Positions 15,601-25,347 of a stretch of DNA of 29,451 nt are shown here, one piece after another; position 1 is the first letter of the stretch; the number at the start of each line of letters is the position of its first letter. Origin of the DNA: Cyanobacteriota bacterium (GTDB lineage Bacteria; Cyanobacteriota; Cyanobacteriia; Leptolyngbyales; Leptolyngbyaceae); NCBI GenBank assembly GCA_027482985.1, contig JAIXVO010000459.1, forward strand, positions 1 through 29,451, given 5' to 3'. Under the pieces are notes generated by a model. It was not told the DNA's origin. It saw only the letters and a program-made list of their open reading frames with translations, and did not search any database. Position numbers and translations under genes: made by a program.

Positions 15601-18600
15601 CTAAGTGGGTTGGTCAGGAGCGGGGCGATCGCCCGTTGCGGCCTTGCCATTGGCAGCAGGCGATCGCGCTGCCAGATATTCGTAGAACTGCCAGCGGTTG
15701 TTCACATCCGCCTGGGCTTCTGCCAGCAAATGTTTCGCCTCAGCCGGGTTGCTCTTGGTCAGCATCTTGAACCGATTTTCTTCGTACATCGACTGGCTCA
15801 CCGGACGCTTCGGCGATCCCGTATCGAGATGTAGGGGATTCTTGCCAGCCGCTTTCAGGGCGGGATTGTAGCGGTAGAGCAACCAGCGGCCACTGTCGAC
15901 GATCGCTTTTTGGTGGGTCATGGCAGTTTGCATGTTGATGCCGTGGGCGATGCAATGGCTGTAGGCCAGGATCAACGACGGGCCATCATAAGCTTCCGCC
16001 TCCATAAAGGCTTTGAGCGTGTGTTCATCCTTCGCCCCCATCGCCACACTCGCCACATAGACATTGCCATAGGTCATGGCAATCATGCCCAAATCCTTCT
16101 TCGGTGCGGGTTTGCCACCTGCGGCAAATTTTGCCACTGCCCCGCGTGGGGTTGCTTTCGAGGATTGTCCCCCCGTGTTGGAATACACTTCCGTATCCAT
16201 CACCAGAATGTTGACGTTCCGCCCGCTGGCAATCACATGATCCAGTCCGCCAAAGCCGATGTCGTAAGCCCAGCCATCCCCACCAATGATCCAGACACTT
16301 TTCTTGACTAAATAATCCGCTACGGCTTGCAGTTGTTTCGCTTCCGGTGAGTGGAGGTGTTGCAGCGCTTGTTTCAACGCCTGCCCCCGTTCGCGTTGCT
16401 CCCAAATATCCGCTTCCGATCGCTGCTCTGCCGTGAGAATGCCCGTGACCAGCGTATCCCCCAGTTCCCCACTCAGTTTTTGCAGCAATTCCGCCGCAAA
16501 CTGTGCCTGTTTATCGATCGAGATGCGGAAGCCCAGCCCAAATTCGGCGTTGTCTTCAAACAAACTATTCGACCAGGCTGGCCCCCGTCCCTCCGCGTTT
16601 TTCGCCCAGGGTGTGGTCGGCAAATTGCCCCCATAAATCGAAGAACAACCCGTCGCATTCGCCACCAACATGCGATCGCCAAACAACTGGCTGACCAACT
16701 TCAGGTACGGCGTTTCGCCACAACCACCGCACGCCCCCGAGAACTCAAACAGAGGTTCTTCCAGTTGTTGCTGGCGGATCAGGTGTAGTTTCAGATCGCG
16801 GCGATCGGGGTTAGGCAAACTCAGGAAAAAGTCCCAATTAGCCCGTTCCTGATCCCGCAGCGGCAATTGTGGCTCCATGTTGATCGCCTTTTTCGACGGC
16901 ATGGATTTGTTCTTCGCCGGACAAATGTCCACACAAATGCCACAGCCCGTACAATCCTCTGCCGCCACCTGGATCGTAAATTTCTCACCCGCAAAATCGT
17001 GATCCCGCGCATTCGCTGTTTTGAAGCTGGCAGGGGCATTCACCAGCGCTGCCGGGTCGTAAGCCTTGCCACGAATCACCGCATGGGGGCACATCAGCAC
17101 ACACTTGCCACACTGAATACAGACCTCCGGTTCCCAAACGGGAATTTCCTGGGCGATGTTGCGTTTTTCCCATTGGGTGGTGCCTGTGGGATAGGTGCCG
17201 TCGATGGGCAGGGCACTCACGGGTAAGTCGTCGCCCTGGGAAGCCATGATTTTGCCCAAGACTTCCCGCACAAAAGCAGGCGCAGTATCGGGGATGGGCG
17301 AGGTGGGTTTGGCGATCGCGCTAGTCACCGTCGCAGGCACCGCCACCGGATGCAGATTGACCAGCGTATTATCTACCGCTTGCAGATTCAGGCGGACAAT
17401 TTCTGCTCCTTTTTTGCCATAGGTCTTTTCAATCGAAGCTTTAATTTTCGCGATCGCCTCCTCCCTCGGCAACACGCCCGCCAGCGCAAAGAAACAGGTC
17501 TGCATCACGGTATTAATCCGCCCGCCCATGCCATTGTCTCGCGCCACCTGATTCGCATCGATCACAAACACTTTGATCTGGTTGCGAATGATCTGCTCCT
17601 GCACCTCAATCGGCATCTGATCCCAAACTTCTGCTTGGGGATAAGGACTATTCAGCAGCAAGACTGCGCCCGGAGCCGCTGCTGCTAGAACATCTAACCG
17701 TTCCAGGAAATTCCATTGGTGACAGCCGATGAAGTTGGCTTGTTGAATCAGATAGGTGGAGCGAATCGGGGCAGGGCCAAACCGGAGATGAGAAACCGTC
17801 GTCGAGCCGGACTTTTTCGAGTCGTAGACAAAATAGCCCTGAGCATAGTTGTCCGTTTCTTCGCCGATGATTTTGATCGAGTTTTTGTTCGCGCCCACCG
17901 TTCCATCGGCTCCCAAGCCGTAGAACATCGCCCGGACAACACTTTCCGGCTCCGTCGAAAAGCTGGGATCGTAATCCAGCGAAGTCTGAGAGACATCATC
18001 GTGAATACCGATCGTGAAGTGATTTTTCGGTTTGGGCTGCAACAGATGCTCAAACACAGCCTTGATCATAGCGGGGGTAAATTCCTTCGAGGACAACCCA
18101 TAGCGCCCACCGACCACCCGTGGCAATGACCCGTCCCAGGCTTCATTCAAGGCAGTCACCACATCTTGATACAGCGGCTCACCCCCTGCACCGGGTTCTT
18201 TGGAGCGATCGAGTACCGCGATCGCCTGTACCGTCTGCGGCAACGCAGCCACCAGTCGCTCTGCTGACCAGGGACGATAGAGCCGCACCTTCAGCACCCC
18301 CACTTTTTCACCCGCTGGGAGCAGGGCATCCACCGTTTCATGCACCGCTTCACAGCCCGATCCCATCAGGATGATCACCCGTTCGGCATCCGGTGCCCCG
18401 TGATACTCAAACAGTTGATACTGCCGCCCAGTCAGGGTTGCCAACTGATCCATTGCTTGCTGAATGATGTCGGGGCAAGCCTCGTAAAAGGGATTGACCG
18501 TTTCCCGCGCCTGGAAGTAGACATCTGGGTTTTGAGCTGTGCCGCGCAACACAGGACGATCAGGCGTGAGGGCGCGATCGCGATGAGCCAACACCCCTTC

Positions 18601-19200
18601 ATCCTGAATCAAAGCGCGATAGGCGGCAGTGTCCAGCAGTTCGATTTTCTGGACTTCGTGGGAAGTTCGGAAGCCATCAAAAAAGTGAATGAAGGGCAGG
18701 CGCGATCGCAACGTTGCAGCATGGGCAATCAAGGCAAAATCTTGCGCTTCCTGCACGGAGGCTGAACAGAGCAACACAAAGCCCGTCCCACGCACTGCCA
18801 TCACATCACTATGATCCCCAAAAATCGACAGTCCTTGCGCCGCCAGCGATCGCGCCGCCACATGAATTACGGCACTGGTGAGTTCCCCCGCAATTTTGTA
18901 GAGGTTGGGAATCATCAGCAGCAGTCCCTGCGAGGCGGTGAAAGTGGTCGTGAGAGATCCCGTTTGCAGTGCCCCGTGAACAGCTCCCGCCGCACCGCCC
19001 TCACTCTGCATTTCCACCACGCTGGGCAAGGTATTCCAGAGGTTTAAGCGACCTTCCGCAGCCCAAGCGTCCGCCCATTCCCCCATCGGTGAGGCGGGCG
19101 TAATGGGGTAAATCGCAATCACTTCACTCAAGGCATAGGCGACCCGAGCAACCGCCTCATTCGCATCCAACGTGGCACAGGTTTTACTAGTCATATCCAT
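15601..19200 (-). CDS. nifJ: Pyruvate:ferredoxin (flavodoxin) oxidoreductase
   Basis: This 1199-aa single-chain PFOR converts pyruvate and CoA to acetyl-CoA and CO2 with reduction of ferredoxin or flavodoxin. Order of domains: pyruvate-binding domain I (NEAVARVAYALSEVIAIYPITPASPMGEW), domain II and gamma-type domain, the [4Fe-4S] ferredoxin domain near residues 690-760 (CIQCGKCVLMCP and CTGCGICVDICP), and a C-terminal thiamine-diphosphate domain (ACGGCGETPY, ANATGCSSIYGG, GDGWAYDIGFGG, YSNTGGQSSK). I chose the ATG at 19200, preceded by AAGGA, because the family sequence begins at MTSKTCATLDANEA; the open frame extends 61 codons further without similarity. It is transcribed away from hoxE across a long intergenic region, which fits a fermentative H2-producing module. 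A role in nitrogen fixation is not indicated, since no nif genes are in view. Confidence 0.96.
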   Translation of the reverse strand: MDMTSKTCATLDANEAVARVAYALSEVIAIYPITPASPMGEWADAWAAEGRLNLWNTLPSVVEMQSEGGAAGAVHGALQTGSLTTTFTASQGLLLMIPNLYKIAGELTSAVIHVAARSLAAQGLSIFGDHSDVMAVRGTGFVLLCSASVQEAQDFALIAHAATLRSRLPFIHFFDGFRTSHEVQKIELLDTAAYRALIQDEGVLAHRDRALTPDRPVLRGTAQNPDVYFQARETVNPFYEACPDIIQQAMDQLATLTGRQYQLFEYHGAPDAERVIILMGSGCEAVHETVDALLPAGEKVGVLKVRLYRPWSAERLVAALPQTVQAIAVLDRSKEPGAGGEPLYQDVVTALNEAWDGSLPRVVGGRYGLSSKEFTPAMIKAVFEHLLQPKPKNHFTIGIHDDVSQTSLDYDPSFSTEPESVVRAMFYGLGADGTVGANKNSIKIIGEETDNYAQGYFVYDSKKSGSTTVSHLRFGPAPIRSTYLIQQANFIGCHQWNFLERLDVLAAAAPGAVLLLNSPYPQAEVWDQMPIEVQEQIIRNQIKVFVIDANQVARDNGMGGRINTVMQTCFFALAGVLPREEAIAKIKASIEKTYGKKGAEIVRLNLQAVDNTLVNLHPVAVPATVTSAIAKPTSPIPDTAPAFVREVLGKIMASQGDDLPVSALPIDGTYPTGTTQWEKRNIAQEIPVWEPEVCIQCGKCVLMCPHAVIRGKAYDPAALVNAPASFKTANARDHDFAGEKFTIQVAAEDCTGCGICVDICPAKNKSMPSKKAINMEPQLPLRDQERANWDFFLSLPNPDRRDLKLHLIRQQQLEEPLFEFSGACGGCGETPYLKLVSQLFGDRMLVANATGCSSIYGGNLPTTPWAKNAEGRGPAWSNSLFEDNAEFGLGFRISIDKQAQFAAELLQKLSGELGDTLVTGILTAEQRSEADIWEQRERGQALKQALQHLHSPEAKQLQAVADYLVKKSVWIIGGDGWAYDIGFGGLDHVIASGRNVNILVMDTEVYSNTGGQSSKATPRGAVAKFAAGGKPAPKKDLGMIAMTYGNVYVASVAMGAKDEHTLKAFMEAEAYDGPSLILAYSHCIAHGINMQTAMTHQKAIVDSGRWLLYRYNPALKAAGKNPLHLDTGSPKRPVSQSMYEENRFKMLTKSNPAEAKHLLAEAQADVNNRWQFYEYLAARSPAANGKAATGDRPAPDQPT

Positions 19201-19403
19201 GAATCCTTGCAATGGGAGTAGCCATTCATCCTGGCGATCACAGTCCAAGCACGATCTGAAGCTTGATCCTGACACCGCGATCGCACCTACAAAAAACTGA
19301 TTCCAACCAAACTCAAAACTTTTTGTGAGAAATTCGCAAAACGATGTCGATTTCACCTTCAGAGCGCTGAAACCAGCCACCAAAATCGGGATTCAAACAA
19401 TCT

Positions 19404-19423
19404 CTTATAACAATCAGATTGTT
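19404..19423 (-). promoter_or_regulatory. Candidate operator and -10 box upstream of nifJ
   Basis: AACAATCAGATTGTT (19409-19423) is a perfect 7-1-7 inverted repeat. Read on the minus strand, it runs straight into TATAAG (19409-19404), a possible -10 element. A further AACAATC half-site lies at 19396-19402. The site is about 205 nt before the nifJ ATG. A repressor-type operator is inferred from geometry only. Confidence 0.35.
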
Positions 19424-19824
19424 GTTTTAATCCTCCAACTTAACCACTGATTCCAAGGATACCCACCAGACGCTTCCTCAAACTTCCGACTCAACCACTT
19501 TCAGCTCACGATTTCAACCTTGAATTCACCTTCTATTATCGGTCGAATCACTGGGGATACTTGAGATTTGCTGTTAATTTTTTTGTTTGTCATTTCTTGA
19601 GAACAATGAAGTTTCGCCGGAATTCTGAGTCTTGAGAACCCTCTAGAGAGGGCATCGTCGCCCCTGTACTCATACCTCTCAGCCACCCTATGCATGATTC
19701 TCCACTACTTTCTCTGATGCTCGTTAGTCACATGAGAAGGGTATTACATTTAGTGAATTCATCACCGCGATCGCGCCTAATCAGCCGCTTAAGCAGGACA
19801 ATGAGTTTAAAGAAAATATTAACC

Positions 19825-19852
19825 TTTACTTTCATTTCTCAAAGTAGATAAT
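19825..19852 (+). promoter_or_regulatory. Candidate promoter for the hox operon
   Basis: TTTACT at 19825-19830 is followed after 16 nt by GATAAT at 19847-19852, about 240 nt ahead of the hoxE ATG. Long hox leaders are known in cyanobacteria. Support is motif matching alone, and other pairs in this AT-rich stretch could serve. Confidence 0.25.
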
Positions 19853-20094
19853 AGGGTAGATACGAAGACAGCGACACGATTCTGGTAGCGGTTTGCATCC
19901 CTGAATTAAATTGAAAATTAGGATTAAACGATCATATTTTTGGACAAAAACAACATTAGTTTTGTTTAATTGATTCTTTAGAAACTCCAATCTTCACAAC
20001 CTCAATCAGAATCACAAACTTGTATTCGCGATCGCGACAATTTCCATGGCTGACGCTGGTTTCATCGATTGCAAAAGGATTAGGGCTATACCGT

Positions 20095-20622
20095 ATGCAA
20101 GCTGTAACAAAGACGACTCAAGCCACACCGAAACCCGCCAAATCTGATCATCCCAGTGGCGATCGGCGCTTCAAAACCTTAGACATGACGATGAAGCGGC
20201 ATCAATACAAGCCCGATGCGTTGATTGAAGTGCTGCACAAGGCGCAAGAATCCTTTGGGTTTCTGGAAGAAGATGTGCTGACCTACATCGCCAGAGGGCT
20301 GAAATTGCCTCTCAGCAAAGTCTACGGGACTGCTACCTTTTATCATTTATTTTCCCTCAAGCCCAACGGCGCACACACCTGCGTGGTCTGCCTGGGCACC
20401 GCCTGCTATGTCAAAGGTAGCAATAAAGTCTCAGCAGCCCTGGAGGAAGAACTGGGCATCAAACTGGGCGAAACCACAGCGGATGGCAAAATTTCACTGA
20501 TGGCCGCTCGCTGCATTGGTGCCTGTGGCATTGCGCCAGCGGTGGTGTTTGATGGCACCGTGGCAGGCAAACAAGAGCCGGAAATGGCATTGGCAAAAGT
20601 CAAAGATTGGGAATTGGAGTAA
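20095..20622 (+). CDS. hoxE: Bidirectional [NiFe] hydrogenase diaphorase subunit HoxE
   Basis: This 175-aa thioredoxin-like [2Fe-2S] protein is homologous to NuoE and belongs to the diaphorase HoxEFU. It carries electrons between the NAD(P)H/ferredoxin side and the hydrogenase or a membrane/ferredoxin partner. The four cluster ligands are C99-x4-C104 (CLGTAC) and C140-x3-C144 (CIGAC). The three-helix N-terminal region (KPDALIEVLHKAQESFGFLEEDVLTYIARGL) and YGTATFYHLF are typical. I chose the ATG at 20095 (AAGGATTAGGG upstream) over a TTG 75 nt earlier, because the extension is not family-like. It is the first gene of the hox operon. Confidence 0.95.
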   Translation: MQAVTKTTQATPKPAKSDHPSGDRRFKTLDMTMKRHQYKPDALIEVLHKAQESFGFLEEDVLTYIARGLKLPLSKVYGTATFYHLFSLKPNGAHTCVVCLGTACYVKGSNKVSAALEEELGIKLGETTADGKISLMAARCIGACGIAPAVVFDGTVAGKQEPEMALAKVKDWELE

Positions 20623-20699
20623 TCAAGAACAGGAATTGCGATCGCTGCTAACCCGTCCGATACCCCTTACGCAAAAAGCGCTCTAATGCATATCAGATG

Positions 20700-20810
20700 C
20701 CACTTGCCCTCATCCCCCAACCCCTTCTCCCAGAACAGGAGCAGGGAAGCCAGAGTATCTTTCCCCTCGCCCAAAATGGGCGAGGGGAACACAAGGGGTG
20801 AGGGCGGTTT
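20700..20810. repeat. Palindromic intergenic repeat between hoxE and hoxF
   Basis: A perfect 13-bp stem (20761-20773 with 20777-20789, TTCCCCTCGCCCA and its complement, loop AAA) sits inside a larger imperfect inverted repeat that begins GCCCTCATCCCCCAACCCC and ends GGGGTGAGGGCGG. It resembles CCC-rich, MITE-like repeats scattered through cyanobacterial genomes. In the transcript it would fold between hoxE and hoxF. Confidence 0.8.
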
Positions 20811-20840
20811 AGCAATTTCAACTCAGAGGACACTGAGATT

Positions 20841-22478
20841 ATGGATTTAACCGAACTACTAGACGTGGGGGAAGCCCATCGAGCCGCCCAAAAAGCGACC
20901 CGTGTGCATTGTTGTACTTCGACCGGATGTCGTGCCGCCAGTGCAATGGAGGTGTTCAAAAACCTCAAAACTGCTGTGCAAGACGCAGGCTTGGAGGCCG
21001 AAGTGGAGGTGGTCGGAGTCGGGTGTATGGGCTTTTGTGGGCGAGGTCCTTTGGTGCAAATTGACCCGCAGCAAGCTCTGTACGAAGAGGTGAAGCCAGA
21101 AGAAGCCACCAGCATCATTGACACGTTGCAGGGCGGCACTACACCTGCTCTGAAAGGGGATTTGCAGCATCCGTTCTTTGCCCGTCAGGTCAAAATTGTG
21201 CGGCAACATAGCGGCAAAGTTGACCCCGAAAGTATTGAGGATTACATCTCGGTAGGCGGTTATCGATCGCTCTACAAAGCAATCTACGAGATGTCTCCAG
21301 GCGAAGTCGTGGACGAAATCATCGCCAGCGGCATTCGCGGTCGGGGCGGTGGGGGTTATCCCACGGGCTTGAAATGGGCAACCGTGGCGAAGATGCCCGG
21401 TGATCAGAAATACGTCATTTGCAATGGGGATGAAGGCGATCCGGGGGCATTTATGGATCGCAGTGTGTTGGAAAGTGATCCCCATCTGGTGTTAGAAGGA
21501 ATGGCGATCGCGGGTTATGCGATCGGGGCGAATCATGGTTTTATTTATGTCCGGGCTGAGTATCCGTTAGCCATTCAACGGTTACAAAAAGCGATTCAAC
21601 AGGCGAAGAAATACGGATTACTAGGGAGCCAAATTTTTGATTCGCCCTTTGATTTCAAAGTCGATATTCGGATTGGTGCGGGAGCGTTTGTTTGTGGCGA
21701 AGAAACTGCTTTGATTCAGTCGATTCAGGGTGGGCGCGGCAATCCGATTCCCCGTCCGCCTTATCCCGCACAATCGGGATTATGGCAATGCCCAACGTTA
21801 ATCAACAACGTGGAAACCCTGGCGAATATCAGCACCATTATTCGTGAAGGCGGTGCCTGGTATGCCAGCATCGGGACGGACAAGAGTAAGGGCACCAAAA
21901 TCTTTGCCTTGACGGGCAAAATTCGCAACAATGGGCTGATCGAAGTGCCGATGGGCATTACCTTACGCGAAATTGTGGAGGAAATGGGCGGCGGTGTGCC
22001 CGATGGCGAAGTGAAGGCAGTGCAAACGGGGGGACCTTCTGGGGGCTGCATTCCGGCATCGTTGCTGGATACACCCGTGGATTACGATTCACTGGTGGCG
22101 ATCGGCTCCATGATGGGATCAGGGGGGATGGTGGTGATGGATCAGGATACCAACATGGTGGAGGTCGCCCAATTTTACATGGAGTTTTGTCGGGGGGAAA
22201 CCTGCGGCAAGTGCGTGCCCTGCCGGACGGGCACGGTGCAGCTCTATGCTCTCCTGACGAAACTACTGAAACGACAGGCGACCCAAGCGGATTTAGCCAA
22301 GCTGGAAAGTCTGTGTCATATGGTGCAGGAAACCAGTTTATGCGGCTTAGGCATTAGTGCCCCCAACCCAATTTTGAGTACGCTGCGATATTTCAACGAG
22401 GAATATCAAGAACTCCTGCAACCACCCGCTTATCTGAATGGCAAAGTTGGTCATGGTCAAGTTACGGTTTCTCAGTGA
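20841..22478 (+). CDS. hoxF: Bidirectional hydrogenase diaphorase subunit HoxF (FMN/NAD-binding)
   Basis: This 545-aa homologue of NuoF with an N-terminal thioredoxin-like [2Fe-2S] domain binds NAD(P)H and FMN and splits hydride into electrons. Ligands in the N-terminal domain are C25-x4-C30 and C62-x3-C66, the same spacing as in HoxE. The nucleotide/FMN part has [49 protein letters not shown] and NNVETLANI. The C-terminal [4Fe-4S] motif is [10 protein letters not shown] with a distal Cys in SLCGLG. The ATG at 20841 begins the family-like MDLTELLDV. It is downstream of hoxE across a repeat-bearing gap of 218 nt. Confidence 0.97.
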   Translation: MDLTELLDVGEAHRAAQKATRVHCCTSTGCRAASAMEVFKNLKTAVQDAGLEAEVEVVGVGCMGFCGRGPLVQIDPQQALYEEVKPEEATSIIDTLQGGTTPALKGDLQHPFFARQVKIVRQHSGKVDPESIEDYISVGGYRSLYKAIYEMSPGEVVDEIIASGIRGRGGGGYPTGLKWATVAKMPGDQKYVICNGDEGDPGAFMDRSVLESDPHLVLEGMAIAGYAIGANHGFIYVRAEYPLAIQRLQKAIQQAKKYGLLGSQIFDSPFDFKVDIRIGAGAFVCGEETALIQSIQGGRGNPIPRPPYPAQSGLWQCPTLINNVETLANISTIIREGGAWYASIGTDKSKGTKIFALTGKIRNNGLIEVPMGITLREIVEEMGGGVPDGEVKAVQTGGPSGGCIPASLLDTPVDYDSLVAIGSMMGSGGMVVMDQDTNMVEVAQFYMEFCRGETCGKCVPCRTGTVQLYALLTKLLKRQATQADLAKLESLCHMVQETSLCGLGISAPNPILSTLRYFNEEYQELLQPPAYLNGKVGHGQVTVSQ

Positions 22479-22485
22479 GGTCATC

Positions 22486-22536
22486 GCGATCGCGTAACGC
22501 GCCGTCACCAGAATCATTGGTGCGTTACGCGATCGC
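22486..22536. repeat. HIP1-containing inverted repeat between hoxF and hoxU
   Basis: Two perfect complementary 15-bp arms, GCGATCGCGTAACGC (22486-22500) and GCGTTACGCGATCGC (22522-22536), flank a 21-nt loop. TAACACACCCTACA follows. This resembles a repeat common between cyanobacterial genes. It begins 8 nt after the hoxF stop and would form a strong mRNA hairpin. Confidence 0.88.
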
Positions 22537-22629
22537 TAACACACCCTACACAATCACAAAAACTTTCAAAATAGATGGAAAAAATCACTGCCAGATTAAT
22601 TTCTACATCGTGATAGGGGAAGGAGAATC

Positions 22630-23346
22630 ATGTCGGTCAAAACATTGAAAATTAATGGGGTTGACATTGCCATAGAGGAAGGTGCAACGGTATTGCAAGC
22701 CGCTCGGCAGGCGGGGGTGCCCATTCCGACATTGTGCCATCTCGATGGGGTGCATGATGTGGGAGCCTGTCGGTTGTGTTTGGTGGAAGTCAGCGGCACC
22801 CGCAAGTTGCTGCCTGCCTGTGTGACGGAAGTGGCGGAAGGGATGGAAGTGCAAACAAACACCCCGAAACTGCAAGAGTATCGCCGGATGACGGTTGAGT
22901 TGCTGTTTTCAGAAGGCAACCATGTTTGCTCCGTCTGTGTCGCGAATGGTAATTGTGAGTTGCAGGATGTGGCGATTCAAGTCGGCATGGATCACAGCCG
23001 CTTTACCTACCGCTTCCCCGATCGCGCCGTCGATATTTCCCATCCCCAATTCGGCATCGACCATAACCGCTGCATTCTGTGTACGCGCTGTGTGCGGGTG
23101 TGTGACGAGATTGAAGGGGCGCATGTGTGGGATGTGGCGCAACGGGGAGCCGCTTGTTACATCGTCTCTGGCTTAAATCAGCCCTGGGGCGAGGTGGATG
23201 CCTGTACGTCCTGCGGCAAGTGTGTGGATGCCTGCCCGACGGGGGCGATTTTCCGGAAGGGCAGTACAACCGGTGAGAAAGAACGCGATCGCGCCAAACT
23301 CGATTTTCTGGTCACGGCACGGGAGAAACACGAATGGACAAGATAA
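22630..23346 (+). CDS. hoxU: Bidirectional hydrogenase diaphorase subunit HoxU
   Basis: This 238-aa iron-sulfur subunit, homologous to the NuoG N-terminus, wires HoxF to HoxY. An N-terminal plant-type [2Fe-2S] fold has ligands C36, C47, C50 and C64. Next is the His-Cys3 [4Fe-4S] motif H98, C100, C103, C109. Two ferredoxin-type clusters follow: C148/C151/C154 with C202, and C192/C195/C198 with C158. All ligands are intact. A strong AAGGAG 5 nt before the ATG fixes the start. The last 13 nt overlap the start of hoxY in another frame. Confidence 0.97.
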   Translation: MSVKTLKINGVDIAIEEGATVLQAARQAGVPIPTLCHLDGVHDVGACRLCLVEVSGTRKLLPACVTEVAEGMEVQTNTPKLQEYRRMTVELLFSEGNHVCSVCVANGNCELQDVAIQVGMDHSRFTYRFPDRAVDISHPQFGIDHNRCILCTRCVRVCDEIEGAHVWDVAQRGAACYIVSGLNQPWGEVDACTSCGKCVDACPTGAIFRKGSTTGEKERDRAKLDFLVTAREKHEWTR

Positions 23347-23882
23347 AATTTGCAACGGTTTGGCTGGCGGGTTGCTCCGGTTGCCATATGTCTTTTTTAG
23401 ATTTGGACGAATGGCTGATTGAGTTAGCTCAGTTTGTGGAGGTGGTCTATAGCCCCGTGGGATGCGACTTGAAGCACTATCCCGACAATGTGGATGTGTG
23501 TCTGGTGGAAGGTGGCATCGCCAACGAGGATAACCTGGAGCTGATTCTACAAGTGCGCCGCCAAACGAAAATTCTGATTTCCTTTGGCGATTGTGCCGTG
23601 ACTGCGAATGTCCCCGCCATGCGAAATATGTTGGGGGGGGCGGAACCCGTGTTGAAACGCGCTTATCTGGAGTTGGGCGACACCTCGCCGCAATTGCCCT
23701 ACGCCCCAGGCATTGTGCCGGAATTGCTCGATCGCGTGTTGCCCGTGCATGAAGTGGTGCCCGTGGATATTTATATGCCGGGATGTCCGCCCCCCGCCGA
23801 TCGCATTCGCGCCACGATCGAACCGCTCTTACACGGAGAAATGCCCGCGATGGTTGGGCGCGACATGATCAAATTTGGTTAG
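23334..23882 (+). CDS. hoxY: Bidirectional [NiFe] hydrogenase small subunit HoxY
   Basis: This 182-aa small subunit carries the proximal [4Fe-4S] cluster next to the NiFe site. Ligands are C14 and C17 (AGCSGCH), C87 (FGDCA) and C151 (MPGCPPP). Like other HoxY proteins it lacks the Tat signal and the medial/distal cluster domain of uptake hydrogenases, as expected for a cytoplasmic enzyme. It overlaps hoxU by 13 nt. A run of eight G (23633-23640) occurs within the frame without disrupting it. Confidence 0.97.
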   Translation: MDKIKFATVWLAGCSGCHMSFLDLDEWLIELAQFVEVVYSPVGCDLKHYPDNVDVCLVEGGIANEDNLELILQVRRQTKILISFGDCAVTANVPAMRNMLGGAEPVLKRAYLELGDTSPQLPYAPGIVPELLDRVLPVHEVVPVDIYMPGCPPPADRIRATIEPLLHGEMPAMVGRDMIKFG

Positions 23883-23903
23883 TTAGCACTGGGAGTGTGT
23901 CGT

Positions 23904-25331
23904 ATGGCGCAAACAATTGTCATTGATCCCATCACCCGCATTGAGGGACACGCCAAGATTTCCGTTTATCTCAATGATGCGGGCACCGTCGATGAGGCGC
24001 GATTTCATGTTGTGGAATATCGCGGCTTTGAGAAATTCTGTGAAGGTCGCCCGTTTACCGAAATGGCCGGGATTACCGCGCGGATTTGCGGCATCTGTCC
24101 CGTCAGTCACCTGTTGGCAGCAGCGAAGACCGGCGACAAAATCCTGGCCGTCAAAATCCCCCCTGCCGCCGCCAAACTGCGACGGCTAATGAATTTAGGG
24201 CAGATTACCCAATCTCATGCCCTGTCCTTCTTCCACCTCAGCAGTCCCGATTTTCTCCTGGGTTGGGATAGCGATCCCGCCAAACGCAATGTCTTTGGCT
24301 TAATCGAATCTGATCCTGATTTAGCCCGTGCTGGCATTCGGTTGCGACAATTTGGGCAAACCGTGATCGAACTCCTGGGTGCCCGCAAAATTCATGCCGC
24401 CTGGACAGTTCCCGGTGGCGTCCGATCGCCCCTCTCCGAAGAAGGTCGCCAGTGGATTCGCGATCGCCTGCCGGAATCCTTTGCCACCACCCAACTGGCG
24501 CTCGACTTGTTCAAACGCCTGATCGATACCCAACTTCAGGCCGAAGTGAATGTGTTTGGGGCGTTCCCGTCTCTCTTCATGGGCTTAGTCGGCAAAGATG
24601 GCGCATGGGAACATTACGATGGACATCTCCGGTTTAAGGACAGTCAGGGCAACATCATCGCCGACCATTTAAGTGAGGATGATTACGCCGATTTTCTAGC
24701 AGAAGCCGTCGAACCCTGGTCTTATCTCAAATTTCCTTACTACAAACCGATGGGCTACCCCGCTGGCATTTACCGGGTGGGACCTTTAGCCCGACTAAAT
24801 GTCTGCGATCGCATCGGCACCCCCGCCGCCGATCGCGAACTCCAGGAATTTCGCGATCGCTCCGGCGGCATGGCAACCTCATCCTTTCTGTATCACTACG
24901 CTCGACTCATCGAAATTCTCGCCTGCCTGGAACATATCCAACAGTTGATCGATGATCCAGACATTGTGAGCGATCGCGTCCGGGCGATCGCTGGAGTCAA
25001 CTCGCTAGAAGGTATTGGCGTGAGTGAAGCCCCGCGCGGGACTTTATTTCACCACTACAAAGTAGATGAAAACGGACTCATTCAAAAAGTCAACTTGATT
25101 ATTGCCACCGGACACAATAATCTCGCCATGAATCAAACCATTACGCAAATCGCGAAGGAGTACGTCAAAGGTACCGAAATCGCCGAAGGCATGCTCAACC
25201 GCGTCGAAGCTGGCATCCGCTGTTACGATCCCTGCCTCTCCTGCTCCACCCACGCCGCCGGACAAATGCCTTTACGCATCGAAATCGTGGCAGCAGATGG
25301 AACAGTAATGAGGGAGATCCGGAGGGATTAG
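23904..25331 (+). CDS. hoxH: Bidirectional [NiFe] hydrogenase large subunit HoxH
   Basis: This 475-aa catalytic subunit houses the NiFe(CN)2CO centre where protons and H2 interconvert. The L1 motif is R-I-C62-G-I-C65 and the C-terminal motif is D-P-C444-L-S-C447-S-T-H450. After His450 comes a 25-residue extension starting AAGQ, the piece removed by the maturation protease (hoxW lies downstream). I use the ATG at 23904 with GGGAG about 9 nt upstream; a GTG at 23895 would add only three residues. It starts 21 nt after hoxY. Confidence 0.97.
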   Translation: MAQTIVIDPITRIEGHAKISVYLNDAGTVDEARFHVVEYRGFEKFCEGRPFTEMAGITARICGICPVSHLLAAAKTGDKILAVKIPPAAAKLRRLMNLGQITQSHALSFFHLSSPDFLLGWDSDPAKRNVFGLIESDPDLARAGIRLRQFGQTVIELLGARKIHAAWTVPGGVRSPLSEEGRQWIRDRLPESFATTQLALDLFKRLIDTQLQAEVNVFGAFPSLFMGLVGKDGAWEHYDGHLRFKDSQGNIIADHLSEDDYADFLAEAVEPWSYLKFPYYKPMGYPAGIYRVGPLARLNVCDRIGTPAADRELQEFRDRSGGMATSSFLYHYARLIEILACLEHIQQLIDDPDIVSDRVRAIAGVNSLEGIGVSEAPRGTLFHHYKVDENGLIQKVNLIIATGHNNLAMNQTITQIAKEYVKGTEIAEGMLNRVEAGIRCYDPCLSCSTHAAGQMPLRIEIVAADGTVMREIRRD

Positions 25332-25347
25332 GGGGAGGAAGCTTCTT

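Larger units (their letters stand above)
19201..20094. other. Long divergent intergenic region nifJ / hoxE
   Basis: This 894-bp stretch, more AT-rich than the flanking genes, has no gene I can support. A 64-codon minus-strand ORF (19501-19695) and the N-terminal extensions of nifJ and hoxE lack motifs. It should carry control of both the PFOR and hydrogenase transcripts. I see one perfect 15-bp palindrome near a -10-like hexamer on the nifJ side and one promoter-like pair on the hox side. I could not assign LexA or AbrB sites, known regulators of cyanobacterial hox promoters. Confidence 0.6.

Noticed and set aside
16025..18765. Several 100-145-codon frames overlapping nifJ
   Set aside because: Low-complexity, Arg/His-rich translations without motifs, all inside a clearly conserved PFOR gene.
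19201..19383. N-terminal extension of nifJ to 19383
   Set aside because: Sequence is not PFOR-like; the family start and an AAGGA site point to the ATG at 19200.
19501..19695. 64-codon minus-strand ORF in the nifJ-hoxE gap
   Set aside because: No motif, no clear ribosome-binding site, and composition like the surrounding noncoding DNA.
20020..20094. TTG-initiated extension of hoxE
   Set aside because: The ATG at 20095 gives a family-sized protein and the extra 25 residues have no HoxE similarity.
20859..21485. 208-codon minus-strand ORF opposite hoxF
   Set aside because: Shadow of a conserved gene, with no recognisable domain; long antisense frames are expected in this composition.
23633..23640. 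Run of eight G in hoxY as a frameshift site
   Set aside because: The frame is intact on both sides and all cluster cysteines are present; the run is too short for a strong claim.
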